From CAG-791 sp002449595 (GTDB taxonomy: Bacteria > Bacillota > Clostridia > Lachnospirales > Lachnospiraceae), in the NCBI GenBank assembly GCA_946539855.1, contig CAMNHV010000005.1:27142-91141 (forward strand): DNA of 64,000 nucleotides. The letters run 5' to 3'. Positions 54,056-62,673 of this stretch are shown here, in pieces. The translations under genes were made by a program, and so were the position numbers. Each line of letters opens with the position of its first letter. The first letter of the stretch is position 1. The notes below the pieces were generated by a model. That model ran no database searches, was not told where the DNA came from, and saw only the letters and a list, made by a program, of their open reading frames with translations.

Positions 54056-54974
54056 TCTTCATCTTCGCGAAGAAGTCTTCCAGCGTCAGCCGCGCGTTGA
54101 CGTCGTTGTAAACGCGGACTTTGCGGCGGTTCGCGCTGTCCTCATAGGAATAGGTCATATCCTCGTAGCTGATGGTCGGCGCGGGCTGCATCTCGAAGAC
54201 GTCCGTCTTCTCGCCCTCGAACAGGAGCACGCCGATCGTGGGCGAATCGCCGAGGCCCCAGATCTCGCCGTGCGGCCAGTGGGCGTCGTCGGCGTTCTTC
54301 ATGTTGTACTCGTACATCTGCTCGCAGAGGTATTTGCCGAGCTCTCCGCAGGGATAGACCTTCGCCTGCAGCTCCGCCAGGGAGACCGACATCTGCTTGT
54401 AGATCATGATCGGGATCTGCCACAGTTCCATGGAGGACTTCATGATGACGTTCGCCGCCGCGATGTCCTGCATGCAGTTGAACTCAAAGCCGCCTTCCGG
54501 ATACATGCCGCCGCCGATCCAGATCGCCGTCATGCGGCTGCAGATCTCGGGCTTCATGAGGATCGCGCTCGCGAGATCCGTGACGCAGCCCTGCAGCGCG
54601 ATGTAGAGCGGGCGCGGGTCGTCCTTCATCGCCTCTTCGATGATGAAATCGGCGCCGGCCGACGGACGGGGCGTGTTCTCATCCTCGAGCGGATACTCTG
54701 ATCCCTTGTAGACGTCGACCTCTCCTTCGAGGCCCATGAGGCCGAGCACCTTGTGGATCTCGTCGAGGCTCGCCTGCGCCGTGTGCCCTTCGCCGAATCC
54801 CTGCGGCTTGATATTGAAATGGCCCGCGATGAGGCCTTTCACGTCGAATTTGTCCGTCATCAGGTGATGCGCGATCGCGAACTGGTCGTCCGCTTCGTTC
54901 TTCGCGTCCGTATGGACGATCATGCGCACCTTCTTCTGCGCCGGCACCTCAAATGCGTAGTTCCACTTTTTCAT
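54042..54974 (-). CDS. Second nucleoside-hydrolase-like protein, DAKNE subfamily
   Basis: 310 residues. The N-terminal metal motif is HTDAKNEADDQFAIAHHL, the same lengthened form as in the gene at 33432-34502, but the first Asp is His. A mid-protein LQGCVTDLASAI corresponds to the ribose/Ca2+ segment and IWIGGGMYPEGGFEFNCMQD to the family's central block. AGGAGG lies five bases before ATG 54974; the frame up to 55031 has no better site. Cytoplasmic by appearance. Substrate unproved; ribonucleosides or other ribofuranosides. Confidence 0.83.
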
Positions 54975-55067
54975 GCTTCCCTCCTGTCCTTTTTTTATGA
55001 GCACTTGCTGTTTCGCCGTGTCCGCGGCCAAGCAGCGGTTCTGTATGCTTTCGTTCTGTTATCTGCC

Positions 55068-55928
55068 TTAGTCTTTTCCGGCCCTGCCTTCCAGATATTC
55101 GCGGGAAAAGCCTTCCAGCAGGTAATCCTCTTTTTTCACGCCCTCCGAGACGGCGAGGATCGACGATTTCCCGGTGAAGGGAAGCTCCTCCCCGAACACA
55201 TTCGTGATCCTGCCGCCGGCTTCCGTGAGGATGACCGAAGCCGCGGCGTAGTCCCACAGGCCGAGCCTGAGCTCTACGAACAGGCCGGTCCTTCCGGACG
55301 CGACCATGCAGATGTCGTAGGCGGCGCTGCCCGTCCTGCGCAGATCGATGCCCCGCTTTTCGTAGTGCAGCATCACGTCGAACGTCGGCTGCTGCAGCTC
55401 CTCGTAATACGTCGCGGTCCCGACGCCGAAGAGGCTCTCCGCGAGCGTCTGCCGCGAGGAGCGGATGCGCTCGCCGTTCTCAAACGCGCCCTCTCCGAGC
55501 TGTCCCGAGAACATCTTCCCCGTCTCCGGGCAGTAAACAACGCCGAGATACGGCTTCCCGTCCTTTAACAGCCCGATCGAAGTGACGCTCGGGTGGAAGC
55601 CCTTGATGAAGTTCGTCGTGCCGTCGATCGGATCGACGACGAAGGTGTACCCCTTCGCGTATTCCGGGAGAAAGACTTCCTGCCCTTCCTCCTCGCCGAG
55701 GAAATGCGCCTCCGGCAGCCGCTTCTCCAGCCTCTCGTAGAGGTAGTCCTGCACCGCCTTGTCGTATTTCGTGACGAAATTGACGTGCCCTTCCTTCGCT
55801 TCCACGGTGTCGGGGTTCTCGTCGATCCCCGCCCTCCCCGGCCGCTCGTGCTGCGCCGCGAGCATGATCTCTCCCGCGCCGCGCGCGATCGCCTCGATGT
55901 CTTCCCTGAGTGTTCCTGTCTCCTGCAT
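55068..55928 (-). CDS. Inositol-monophosphatase-family phosphatase
   Basis: 286 residues with the Mg2+-dependent, Li+-sensitive phosphatase fold. Metal-site motifs: GEEEG near 77, DPIDGTTNFIKG near 98 and LWDYAAASVILTEAGG near 225. Substrates in the family include inositol phosphates, PAP and fructose bisphosphate; none can be fixed from sequence. GGAGG lies before ATG. It is upstream of the nucleoside hydrolase gene on the same strand with a 93-base gap, so co-transcription is possible. Confidence 0.9.
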   Translation of the reverse strand: MQETGTLREDIEAIARGAGEIMLAAQHERPGRAGIDENPDTVEAKEGHVNFVTKYDKAVQDYLYERLEKRLPEAHFLGEEEGQEVFLPEYAKGYTFVVDPIDGTTNFIKGFHPSVTSIGLLKDGKPYLGVVYCPETGKMFSGQLGEGAFENGERIRSSRQTLAESLFGVGTATYYEELQQPTFDVMLHYEKRGIDLRRTGSAAYDICMVASGRTGLFVELRLGLWDYAAASVILTEAGGRITNVFGEELPFTGKSSILAVSEGVKKEDYLLEGFSREYLEGRAGKD

Positions 55929-56081
55929 GGTCCCTCCTGCCGGGGTGCAAACTGATGCTTAACACTGCCTTGTGTAGTATTATAATAGCAATAACGCAGC
56001 CCGTTTTGAAGTGGATGCGGCGGGCTGTGCGATCAGCCGCGGCAATGCGGCAATACCATCATAAGCGAGGCAGGCCAGTTC

Positions 56082-57320
56082 ATGAAGTTCTTTAATGATA
56101 AGAATCTCGGCCGTCCCTGGGCGGCCTACACATTTGCCATCTGCAGCGGCGTCGTGCTCTTTCTTGCGCTGTCCCACATCGGGATCTTCTTCAAGGCGCT
56201 CCACACGCTGGGGCAGTACGCGTTCCCCGTATTCCTCGGGTTTGTCATTGCCTATGTGCTGAACCCGCTCACGGACATATTTGAGGAAAAGGTGTTCGGC
56301 AGAATGCGCTCCGGGAGCCTGAAGCGGACGCTCTCCATCATGCTCTCCTTCGTCAGCGTGCTCGTGTTCCTGGTCCTTCTGATCGTCCTGCTCGTGCCGC
56401 AGGTGATCGGCAGCGTCTCGAGACTCGTCGGCAACATGGACACTTACTCCCGCGCGCTCCAGCGGCTGATCGCGCAGATCTCCGCGAGCGCCACCAACTG
56501 GAATATCGACCTCTCCAGCGTTGAGGAGGCGATCCGGAGCGCCCTGCAGGCGTTCACGAGGACGATCCCCGCCAACCTGCAGCGCGTCATGAGCACTTCC
56601 CTCCACATCGGGCGGACTGTGTTCTACGTGGTCATCGCCTGCATCATGGCGGCGTATTTCCTCACGGAGAAGGAGAAGATCCTGGCCGCCTTCAAGCGGC
56701 TTCTCATCGCCATTCTTCCCGACCGGGCGTATCGCCGCTCCATCGTATTCCTTAAGAAATGCAACCGGATCATGAGCCGCTACATCGTCTTTGACCTGCT
56801 GGACGGCCTGATCGTCGGCGTGGCGAACTGGATCTTCATGATGGTCACCGGGATGTCCTACGCGGTCCTGATCTCGGTCGTCGTCGGCGTGACGAATCTC
56901 GCCCCCACGTTCGGCCCGATCGTCGGCGCGGTCATCGGCGGGCTCATCCTCGTCCTGGTCAACCCTTGGCACGCGCTGTTTTTCCTCATCTTCACGATCG
57001 TGCTGCAGACCATCGACGGCTATTACATCAAGCCGAAGCTCTTCGGCGACCAGCTCGGCATCAGCGGCATCTGGATCCTGATCTGCATCATCATCGGAGG
57101 AAGGATGTTCGGCGCGGCCGGCGTCCTGTTCTCGATCCCCTTCGCGGCGATCGCGGACTTCGCTTACAAGAATGAGATCCTTGCGAGACTGGAGCTGAAC
57201 AAGATCCGCAGGCAGCACGCCGGGGCGGCAAGGGCATCCGCCCATGCCGCGAAGGACGCAGCCGCCCGCGGGCAGCTCACATCAGAAATCGGATCTTCTG
57301 GGGAAGAGTCCGAAGTGTGA
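56082..57320 (+). CDS. AI-2E family transporter
   Basis: 412 residues, about eight membrane helices in the AI-2E exporter layout: paired N-terminal helices (AFPVFLGFVIAYVLNPLTDI near 46), a soluble region (about 115-185), and C-terminal helices with GMSYAVLISVVVGVTNLAP, FGPIVGAVIGGL and QTIDGYYIKPKLFGD. The family exports small molecules or acts in Na+/H+ exchange; AI-2 as substrate is not implied. The basic, Ala-rich C-terminal tail overlaps the convergent lipid kinase gene by 44 bases. Confidence 0.9.
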   Translation: MKFFNDKNLGRPWAAYTFAICSGVVLFLALSHIGIFFKALHTLGQYAFPVFLGFVIAYVLNPLTDIFEEKVFGRMRSGSLKRTLSIMLSFVSVLVFLVLLIVLLVPQVIGSVSRLVGNMDTYSRALQRLIAQISASATNWNIDLSSVEEAIRSALQAFTRTIPANLQRVMSTSLHIGRTVFYVVIACIMAAYFLTEKEKILAAFKRLLIAILPDRAYRRSIVFLKKCNRIMSRYIVFDLLDGLIVGVANWIFMMVTGMSYAVLISVVVGVTNLAPTFGPIVGAVIGGLILVLVNPWHALFFLIFTIVLQTIDGYYIKPKLFGDQLGISGIWILICIIIGGRMFGAAGVLFSIPFAAIADFAYKNEILARLELNKIRRQHAGAARASAHAAKDAAARGQLTSEIGSSGEESEV

Positions 57321-58299
57321 TCTTTGTAGAAGTGAAATGGATCTCCCCGTCTGTGTGGACCCAGGACGGAAGCTCCGTCTCCATGGTGATCTCCTCCGCG
57401 CGGTCCTGCGTGATCAGGTCGAACTTCACGTGGTCGCCGCTGTAGGCCTTCGGGAAGACCTGGAAGAACTGGAGGCGGCTCGCCGGAGACGCCATGCAGA
57501 AGTCAACAGAATCGTCGTCCGGACGCGCATGCGGACAGAACTGGAATCCGCCACCCTCGTACCTGTGGTTCATACCCACGGCGAAGAGGGTGTTCTTTTT
57601 TTCCATGACAAGCTCGGGCGAGGGGACGTCCGCCGCGCCGGGCAGCGCGCTCCTGCCGCGCAGCGTGATCTTGAAGGTCTGCATCGGGCACCGGAGGATC
57701 ATGCGGATCGCGACCGCGATGTAGATCAGCTTGCCGACGTGGAGCTTGTTCAGGACGTTCTTGAACCTGCTCGATTCGACCTGCTCGCAGACCGCCGCGT
57801 CGAAGCCGATCCCGCAGCTGACGAGAAACCTTCTCGTTAACCCGCTGTTCTCTTCCCGGCGCTCTATGACTCTCCTCTCGTTCCCGACGAATTCGGAGAA
57901 GACGTTATGGAAAAGCACTTCCCCGACGTTCTCCTCACGGTGCACCCTGCCCTCCAGGATCGTGCGCGCGATCTGCGCGCGGTCCTTCGGAAGGCCGATG
58001 TCGAAGCCGAAGTCATTCGCCGAGCCGCCAGGGATGTAGCCGAGCCGCACGCGGCTCAGGTCCCCGATCCCGTTCAGCACTTCGTTCATCGTGCCGTCGC
58101 CGCCGACGACGACGATGTCGGTATATTCCGTGTCCGCATTCTGTGTGAGCTCCGCACAGATCTCACCGAGTCCGTGCCTCTTCGTGGAAAAGTGTACTTC
58201 ATAGGGCTTCCCGCTCTCCCGGAACACCGGTTCCAGCTCCGCCCAGATCCTGCCTGTCCTGCCGGATGCGCCGGCAGGGTTAACGACGACGTGAAACAT
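57277..58299 (-). CDS. Diacylglycerol-kinase-family lipid kinase (YegS/DagK type)
   Basis: 340 residues. Catalytic-domain motifs: NPAGASGRTG near 8, VVGGDGTMNEVLNGI near 64 (nucleotide-binding Gly-Gly-Asp-Gly), GYIPGGSANDFGFDIGLP near 94. A beta-sandwich C-terminal domain follows. It phosphorylates diacylglycerol or related lipids to recycle lipid from teichoic-acid synthesis. GAGAGGG precedes ATG. It lies 84 bases downstream of the PTS IIC gene with a probable terminator between. It ends inside the 3' end of the AI-2E gene. Confidence 0.92.
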   Translation of the reverse strand: MFHVVVNPAGASGRTGRIWAELEPVFRESGKPYEVHFSTKRHGLGEICAELTQNADTEYTDIVVVGGDGTMNEVLNGIGDLSRVRLGYIPGGSANDFGFDIGLPKDRAQIARTILEGRVHREENVGEVLFHNVFSEFVGNERRVIERREENSGLTRRFLVSCGIGFDAAVCEQVESSRFKNVLNKLHVGKLIYIAVAIRMILRCPMQTFKITLRGRSALPGAADVPSPELVMEKKNTLFAVGMNHRYEGGGFQFCPHARPDDDSVDFCMASPASRLQFFQVFPKAYSGDHVKFDLITQDRAEEITMETELPSWVHTDGEIHFTSTKITLRTLPQKIRFLM

Positions 58300-58317
58300 G
58301 CATACCCTCTCTTTACT

Positions 58318-58372
58318 GGAAAACGGGCCGGAGACCTGCTCCGCCTTGTGGCCCTGAACAGATCCCGGCCCG
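58318..58372 (-). terminator. Possible terminator between PTS IIC and lipid kinase genes
   Basis: cgggccgg (58324-58331) and ccggcccg (58365-58372) form a perfect 8-bp stem with a 33-base loop; on the minus strand GTTTTCC follows. The large loop makes it uncertain. Confidence 0.45.
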
Positions 58373-58383
58373 CCTCATAATTC

Positions 58384-59472
58384 TTAACTAAGCTTCAGGT
58401 CTCCCTCTTTGATCCAGCCGATCCTGCGGAGGAACTGTCCAAACAGCGGCGTCAGTACCGCGGGGATCACGAAGCTGATCAGGATGAGCCCCAGCCAGTC
58501 AAACCCTGTGATCGCCGCCTTCGCGCCGGACGCGACGTCCGCGACCCAGCCGGCGTACACGCCGATCTGTCCGACGAGGCCGCAGGTCCCCATGCCGGAC
58601 GCGACCGCGCTCGCGGGATCATTCATCTGCAGATGGAACACGCAGGTCGCGAGCGGGCCCGTGATCGCGGAGACCGCGATCGGCGGGATCCAGATCCTCG
58701 GGTTCTTTACGATATTGCCCATCTGCAGCATCGATGTGCCGATGCCCTGGGAGATGAGGCCGCCCCATTTGTTCTCCTTGAACGACATGACCGCGAAGCC
58801 AACCATCTGCGCGCAGCAGCCCGCAACTGCGGCTCCGCCAGCAAGGTCCGTCAGTCCGAGTGCCGCACAGATCGCCGCCGAGGAGATCGGAAGCGTGAGC
58901 GCGATGCCGATGACGACCGAGACGACGATGCCCATCAGGAACGGCTGCTGCTCCGTCGCCCAGCGGATGACGCTGCCGACGGAGGAGGCGGCGGTGCCGA
59001 TCGCTGGCGCGATGAGCGCCGCGAGCCCGACGCCGGTCAGGATCGTGACGAGCGGCGTGACGAGGATGTCGACCTTGGTCTCCTTCGAGACCGCTTTGCC
59101 GATCTCCGCCGCAAGAATTGCGATGAAAAGCACTGCCAGCGGGCCTCCTGCACCGCTCCCGCCGGACAGCGTCGTGCTGCCGAGCGCGTTGGCGGCGTAG
59201 CCCACTGTCACCAGGGAGAACAGGACGAGCGGCGGCGCCTGCAGCGCGTAGCCGATCGCGACCGCCATCGCGGGGCCGCTCATGGACGACGCGTACCCGC
59301 CGATCGTCGTCAGCGCGGCGATGCCGAGCTGCTTGCCGATCGTGTTCAGGATCGTGCCGATGAGGAGCGACGCGAAGAGGCCCTGCGCCATCGCGCCGAG
59401 GGCGTCCACGCCGTATCTCCGGCCGGAGATCACAATGTTTTTCCGTTTCAGAAAATCTTTGAATCCACTCAT
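58384..59472 (-). CDS. Orphan PTS IIC-type membrane permease
   Basis: 362 residues, about ten hydrophobic helices, Gly/Ala/Ser rich, of the PTS_EIIC_2 type. Recognisable parts are IVISGRRYGVDALGAMAQGL near the start, GGSGAGGPLAVLFIAILAAEI, and CAQMVGFAVMSFKENKWGGL. No IIA or IIB domain is attached or encoded nearby, so it may act with separate PTS proteins or as a plain permease. It precedes the lipid kinase gene and follows plsY on the same strand. Confidence 0.82.
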   Translation of the reverse strand: MSGFKDFLKRKNIVISGRRYGVDALGAMAQGLFASLLIGTILNTIGKQLGIAALTTIGGYASSMSGPAMAVAIGYALQAPPLVLFSLVTVGYAANALGSTTLSGGSGAGGPLAVLFIAILAAEIGKAVSKETKVDILVTPLVTILTGVGLAALIAPAIGTAASSVGSVIRWATEQQPFLMGIVVSVVIGIALTLPISSAAICAALGLTDLAGGAAVAGCCAQMVGFAVMSFKENKWGGLISQGIGTSMLQMGNIVKNPRIWIPPIAVSAITGPLATCVFHLQMNDPASAVASGMGTCGLVGQIGVYAGWVADVASGAKAAITGFDWLGLILISFVIPAVLTPLFGQFLRRIGWIKEGDLKLS

Positions 59473-59521
59473 GTTCTTTCCCTGTTGCTTCCTTACTTTT
59501 CTGCTATTTGCCTGTTGCTGT

Positions 59522-60202
59522 TTACTGTTTCAGATCTTCGGCCTTATTTTTCCCACCGAATTTTCTCTTGATTGCTCCGAGAACGTCGACTTTTTCGGCC
59601 GTCCCCGCCGGGATCTGCATCAGCGATCTCCGATGCGTGATCAGCGTGAGTAAGAGAAACCCGAGCGCCGGCACCGCGCAGTCAACGCCGCGCCACAGGT
59701 AGATCAGCACCGCGTACACGGTGGGGATCACGAGGCCGCCGAGCGCGAGGTACTTCGTCGCGAAGACGGTCAGCATGCCGGCGATATTTGCGATGAGGCC
59801 CGTCAGGGGATCTCCCAGAAACATCGCGATGCAGCTCGCCGCGACGCCCTTGCCGCCGCGGAATCCTCTCCAGAACGGGAAGTCGTGCCCCGCGGTGCAG
59901 CCGAGTCCCGCCCAGAGGATTGCTGCCCTTCCGAGGCCAGGGTCGCCCGCGAGGGCGCCGTCCCTTCCGAACAGGAGCCAGGCGGCGAGGCAGCTGAGGA
60001 CGCATTTCCCCAGGTCGCCCGCGAGCACGATGAGGCCCGGCTTGAATCCGAGGTGCGCCATCACGTTCGCCATGCCGGGATTTCCGGACGTGCCGAGCTC
60101 GGACGCGGACTTTCCCGTGAGCTTCCTGCAGACGATCTCCGCCGTCAGAATACATCCGGGAAGATATCCCAGCAGAAGGCAGTATAGACAGTATTTATTC
60201 AT
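59522..60202 (-). CDS. plsY: Acyl-phosphate:glycerol-3-phosphate acyltransferase PlsY
   Basis: First acylation step in phospholipid synthesis, using acyl phosphate made by PlsX. 226 residues, five or so helices, with the three family motifs: GKSASELGTSGNPGMANVM, GHDFPFWRGFRGGKGVAAS and, in the C-terminal half, TKYLALGG. Cysteines at the N terminus (YCLYCLL) are unusual but lie outside the motifs. GGAGAG lies before ATG. It is divergent from the dehydratase genes. Confidence 0.94.
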   Translation of the reverse strand: MNKYCLYCLLLGYLPGCILTAEIVCRKLTGKSASELGTSGNPGMANVMAHLGFKPGLIVLAGDLGKCVLSCLAAWLLFGRDGALAGDPGLGRAAILWAGLGCTAGHDFPFWRGFRGGKGVAASCIAMFLGDPLTGLIANIAGMLTVFATKYLALGGLVIPTVYAVLIYLWRGVDCAVPALGFLLLTLITHRRSLMQIPAGTAEKVDVLGAIKRKFGGKNKAEDLKQ

Positions 60203-60368
60203 TGCTCTCTCCCGCGCCGCCGGCGCAGCCTATCCCGACAGTCAACCTATTATAACAGATTGTGAAAGCGACAGGCAGACCGGCGTATCCCGCGGCGCCC
60301 CGATGTGATAGAATTGAAAAAATGCCGCTGTGCCGGCGAAGCATCTGCCGGCCGGAGAAAGGATGGCC

Positions 60369-60836
60369 ATGGGCAAAGTCTACAAATTCCACAGCGACGT
60401 CGACACGGACCAGATCATCGCGTCGCAGTATCTCCTGTTTCCAAGCATTGATGAAATGAAAGAGCACGCGTTCGAGTCTCTGGACTCGGATTTTGCGAAA
60501 AGCGTGCAGCCGGGCGACTTCGTTGTCGCTGCCGAGAATTTCGGCTGCGGCTCCTCCCGGGAGCAGGCGCCCAGCGTACTGAAAGCGCTCGGCGTGAAGG
60601 CCGTCTTCGCGAAATCCTTCGCGCGGATCTTCTACCGCAACGCCATCAACATCGGCTTCCCCGCCATCGTCTGCAAAGAGCTCTATGACAGCGTCGAGAC
60701 CGGCGACGAGATCTCCCTCGACCTCTCGGAAGGAGTTGTGACGGCAGGCGGGAAGAGCTTTTCCTGCACGAAGCTGCCCGAACATCTGCAGCGCATCCTC
60801 GACCAGGGCGGCCTCATCGCGTCGCTCGACGAGTGA
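60369..60836 (+). CDS. leuD: Isopropylmalate-dehydratase-type small subunit, copy 1
   Basis: Swivel-domain subunit of an aconitase-family isomerase, 155 residues. Motifs: DVDTDQIIAS near 11, ENFGCGSSREQAP near 62 and FARIFYRNAINIG near 89. AAAGGATGG lies before ATG 60369. Twenty bases separate its stop from the large-subunit gene; the small-first order is the reverse of the usual leuCD. With the following gene it forms a complete enzyme that swaps a hydroxyl between adjacent carbons by dehydration and rehydration; isopropylmalate is the usual substrate. Confidence 0.85.
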   Translation: MGKVYKFHSDVDTDQIIASQYLLFPSIDEMKEHAFESLDSDFAKSVQPGDFVVAAENFGCGSSREQAPSVLKALGVKAVFAKSFARIFYRNAINIGFPAIVCKELYDSVETGDEISLDLSEGVVTAGGKSFSCTKLPEHLQRILDQGGLIASLDE

Positions 60837-60855
60837 AAATAGGAGGAAGAATATT

Positions 60856-62109
60856 ATGGGCATGACGATCGCCGAGAAGATCATCGCGCTTGCCGCCGGC
60901 GTTCCCGCGGCAAAGGCCGGTGAGATCCACACCGTGGAACTGGATTACCTGATGAGCAACGACGGCACCACGCACCTGACCGTCGGTATGTACAACGAAC
61001 TGAAGCATCCGCGCATCGCGGACAAGAAGAAGCTCGTCTGGATCGTGGATCACAACGTCCCCTGCGACAGCGTGAAGACGGCCGCGTCCCAGAAGAAGAT
61101 GCGGGATTTCGCGCGGGCGAACGGCATCACTTTCTATGAGGGCGAGGGCGTCTGCCACCAGGTCATGGCGGAGAAGTACGTCGCGCCCGGACAGCTGATC
61201 TTCGGCGCCGACTCGCACACCTGCTCTTACGGCGCGCTCGGCGCGTTCGGCACGGGCGTCGGCTGCACGGACTACCTGTACGGCATGGTCACGGGGACCT
61301 CCTGGGTCCTGGTGCCCGAGACGCTCCGCTTCAACCTGCACGGAAAACTCCGCGACGGCGTGACCGCGCGCGACCTGATGCTGACGATCATCGGTCGGAT
61401 CAGCGCGAACGGCGCGAACTACATGGCGATGGAATTCGGCGGCGCGGGCCTCCACTCTCTCACCATGAGCGACCGGTTCTCCATCTGCAACCTGGCGGTC
61501 GAGGCCGGCGCGAAGACCGCGCTCATGGAAGTCGACGACGCCACGATGGCGTTTCTCGAGGAACACGGCGGACGCGCGCCGAAGGCGTGCTTCGCTCCCG
61601 ACGAGGACGCGGAATACGCAAAGGTCTACGACATCGATCTGGGCGAGATCGTCCCGGTCGTCGCGAAGCCGCATTTCGTCGACAACGTCTGCCCGGTCAG
61701 CGAGCTGGAAGAAGAAGTGAAGATCAACGAGGCGTTCCTCGGCTCCTGCAACAACGGCAGGCTGCAGGAACTGCGGCTCGGCGCGGAGATCATCAAAGGG
61801 AAGAAGGTCGCGCCCGGCGTCCGCTTCCTCGTCGTTCCCGCGAGCCGCGACGTCTACCGCGACGCGCTTGAGGAAGGCATCCTGGATACTTTCATGGAGG
61901 CCGGCGCGATCGTCATGAACCCGAACTGCAGCGTCTGCTGGGGCAGCTGCCAGGGCGTCATCGGCGAGGGCGAGGTCCTCGTCAGCACCGGCACGCGCAA
62001 CTTCAAGGGCCGCGCAGGGCACAAGGACTCGTTCGTCTATCTGGCATCCGCTGCGACGGTCACGGCGTCGGCGATCGCAGGCAAAATTGTGACTGCGGAT
62101 GAGCTGTAA
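60856..62109 (+). CDS. leuC: Isopropylmalate-dehydratase-type large subunit, copy 1
   Basis: 4Fe-4S subunit, 417 residues, the shorter archaeal/clostridial class. DSHTCSYGALGAFGTGVG near 120 and GSCNNGRLQEL near 298 are typical; the cluster Cys residues lie in DSHTCSYG, GSCNNG and NPNCSVCWG. GGAGGAAG precedes ATG. It pairs with the small subunit just upstream. A second, diverged pair follows immediately, so one of the two probably serves leucine synthesis and the other a related acid (homoaconitate, dimethylmalate or citraconate types). Confidence 0.88.
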   Translation: MGMTIAEKIIALAAGVPAAKAGEIHTVELDYLMSNDGTTHLTVGMYNELKHPRIADKKKLVWIVDHNVPCDSVKTAASQKKMRDFARANGITFYEGEGVCHQVMAEKYVAPGQLIFGADSHTCSYGALGAFGTGVGCTDYLYGMVTGTSWVLVPETLRFNLHGKLRDGVTARDLMLTIIGRISANGANYMAMEFGGAGLHSLTMSDRFSICNLAVEAGAKTALMEVDDATMAFLEEHGGRAPKACFAPDEDAEYAKVYDIDLGEIVPVVAKPHFVDNVCPVSELEEEVKINEAFLGSCNNGRLQELRLGAEIIKGKKVAPGVRFLVVPASRDVYRDALEEGILDTFMEAGAIVMNPNCSVCWGSCQGVIGEGEVLVSTGTRNFKGRAGHKDSFVYLASAATVTASAIAGKIVTADEL

Positions 62110-62166
62110 AAGCGGGCGGTCACGTTGCTGAGGCTTTGGAACACATTCAATACTGAGAGACTGATT

Positions 62167-62658
62167 ATGGAAACTTTTGAAGGAAAAGTCTGGCTCCTCG
62201 GAGACGACATCGATACAGACATCATCATCCCCACCGAATACCTCGCGCTGAAGACCGTGCAGGATATGGCGCCATATGCCTTTTCTCCGCTGCGGCCTGA
62301 GCTGGCGGGGCAGATCACGCCCGGCGACATCATCGTCGCGGGCAAGAACTTCGGCTGCGGCTCCTCCCGGGAGCAGGCGCCGGAAGTCATCAAGGCGCTC
62401 GGCATCCGCTGCGTCATCGCGGGTTCCTTCGCGCGGATCTTCTTCCGCAACGCGATCAACAACGGGCTGCTTCTCATCGAGAACGCCGATCTGCACGACG
62501 CCGTCGCGGAAGGCGACCGGATCGAAGTGCGCGTGGGGAGCGAGATCCTCGCGGGCGGCAGGTCCTTCCCGATCAGTTCGCTGCCCCAGAATCTTCTGGA
62601 CATTCTGGAAGCGGGCGGTCTCGTGAAGGCGATGCAGAAACTTAACGGGATCAGATAA
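62167..62658 (+). CDS. leuD: Isopropylmalate-dehydratase-type small subunit, copy 2
   Basis: 163 residues. DDIDTDIIIPTEYLALK near 12, KNFGCGSSREQAPEVIKAL near 63 and SFARIFFRNAINNGL near 90 are all intact. The YLALK substrate-loop region differs from copy 1 (YLLFP), suggesting a different substrate. GAGAG lies about eight bases before ATG 62167. Its stop is 15 bases before the second large subunit. Confidence 0.85.
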   Translation: METFEGKVWLLGDDIDTDIIIPTEYLALKTVQDMAPYAFSPLRPELAGQITPGDIIVAGKNFGCGSSREQAPEVIKALGIRCVIAGSFARIFFRNAINNGLLLIENADLHDAVAEGDRIEVRVGSEILAGGRSFPISSLPQNLLDILEAGGLVKAMQKLNGIR

Positions 62659-62673
62659 ATACGGAGCAATCAG

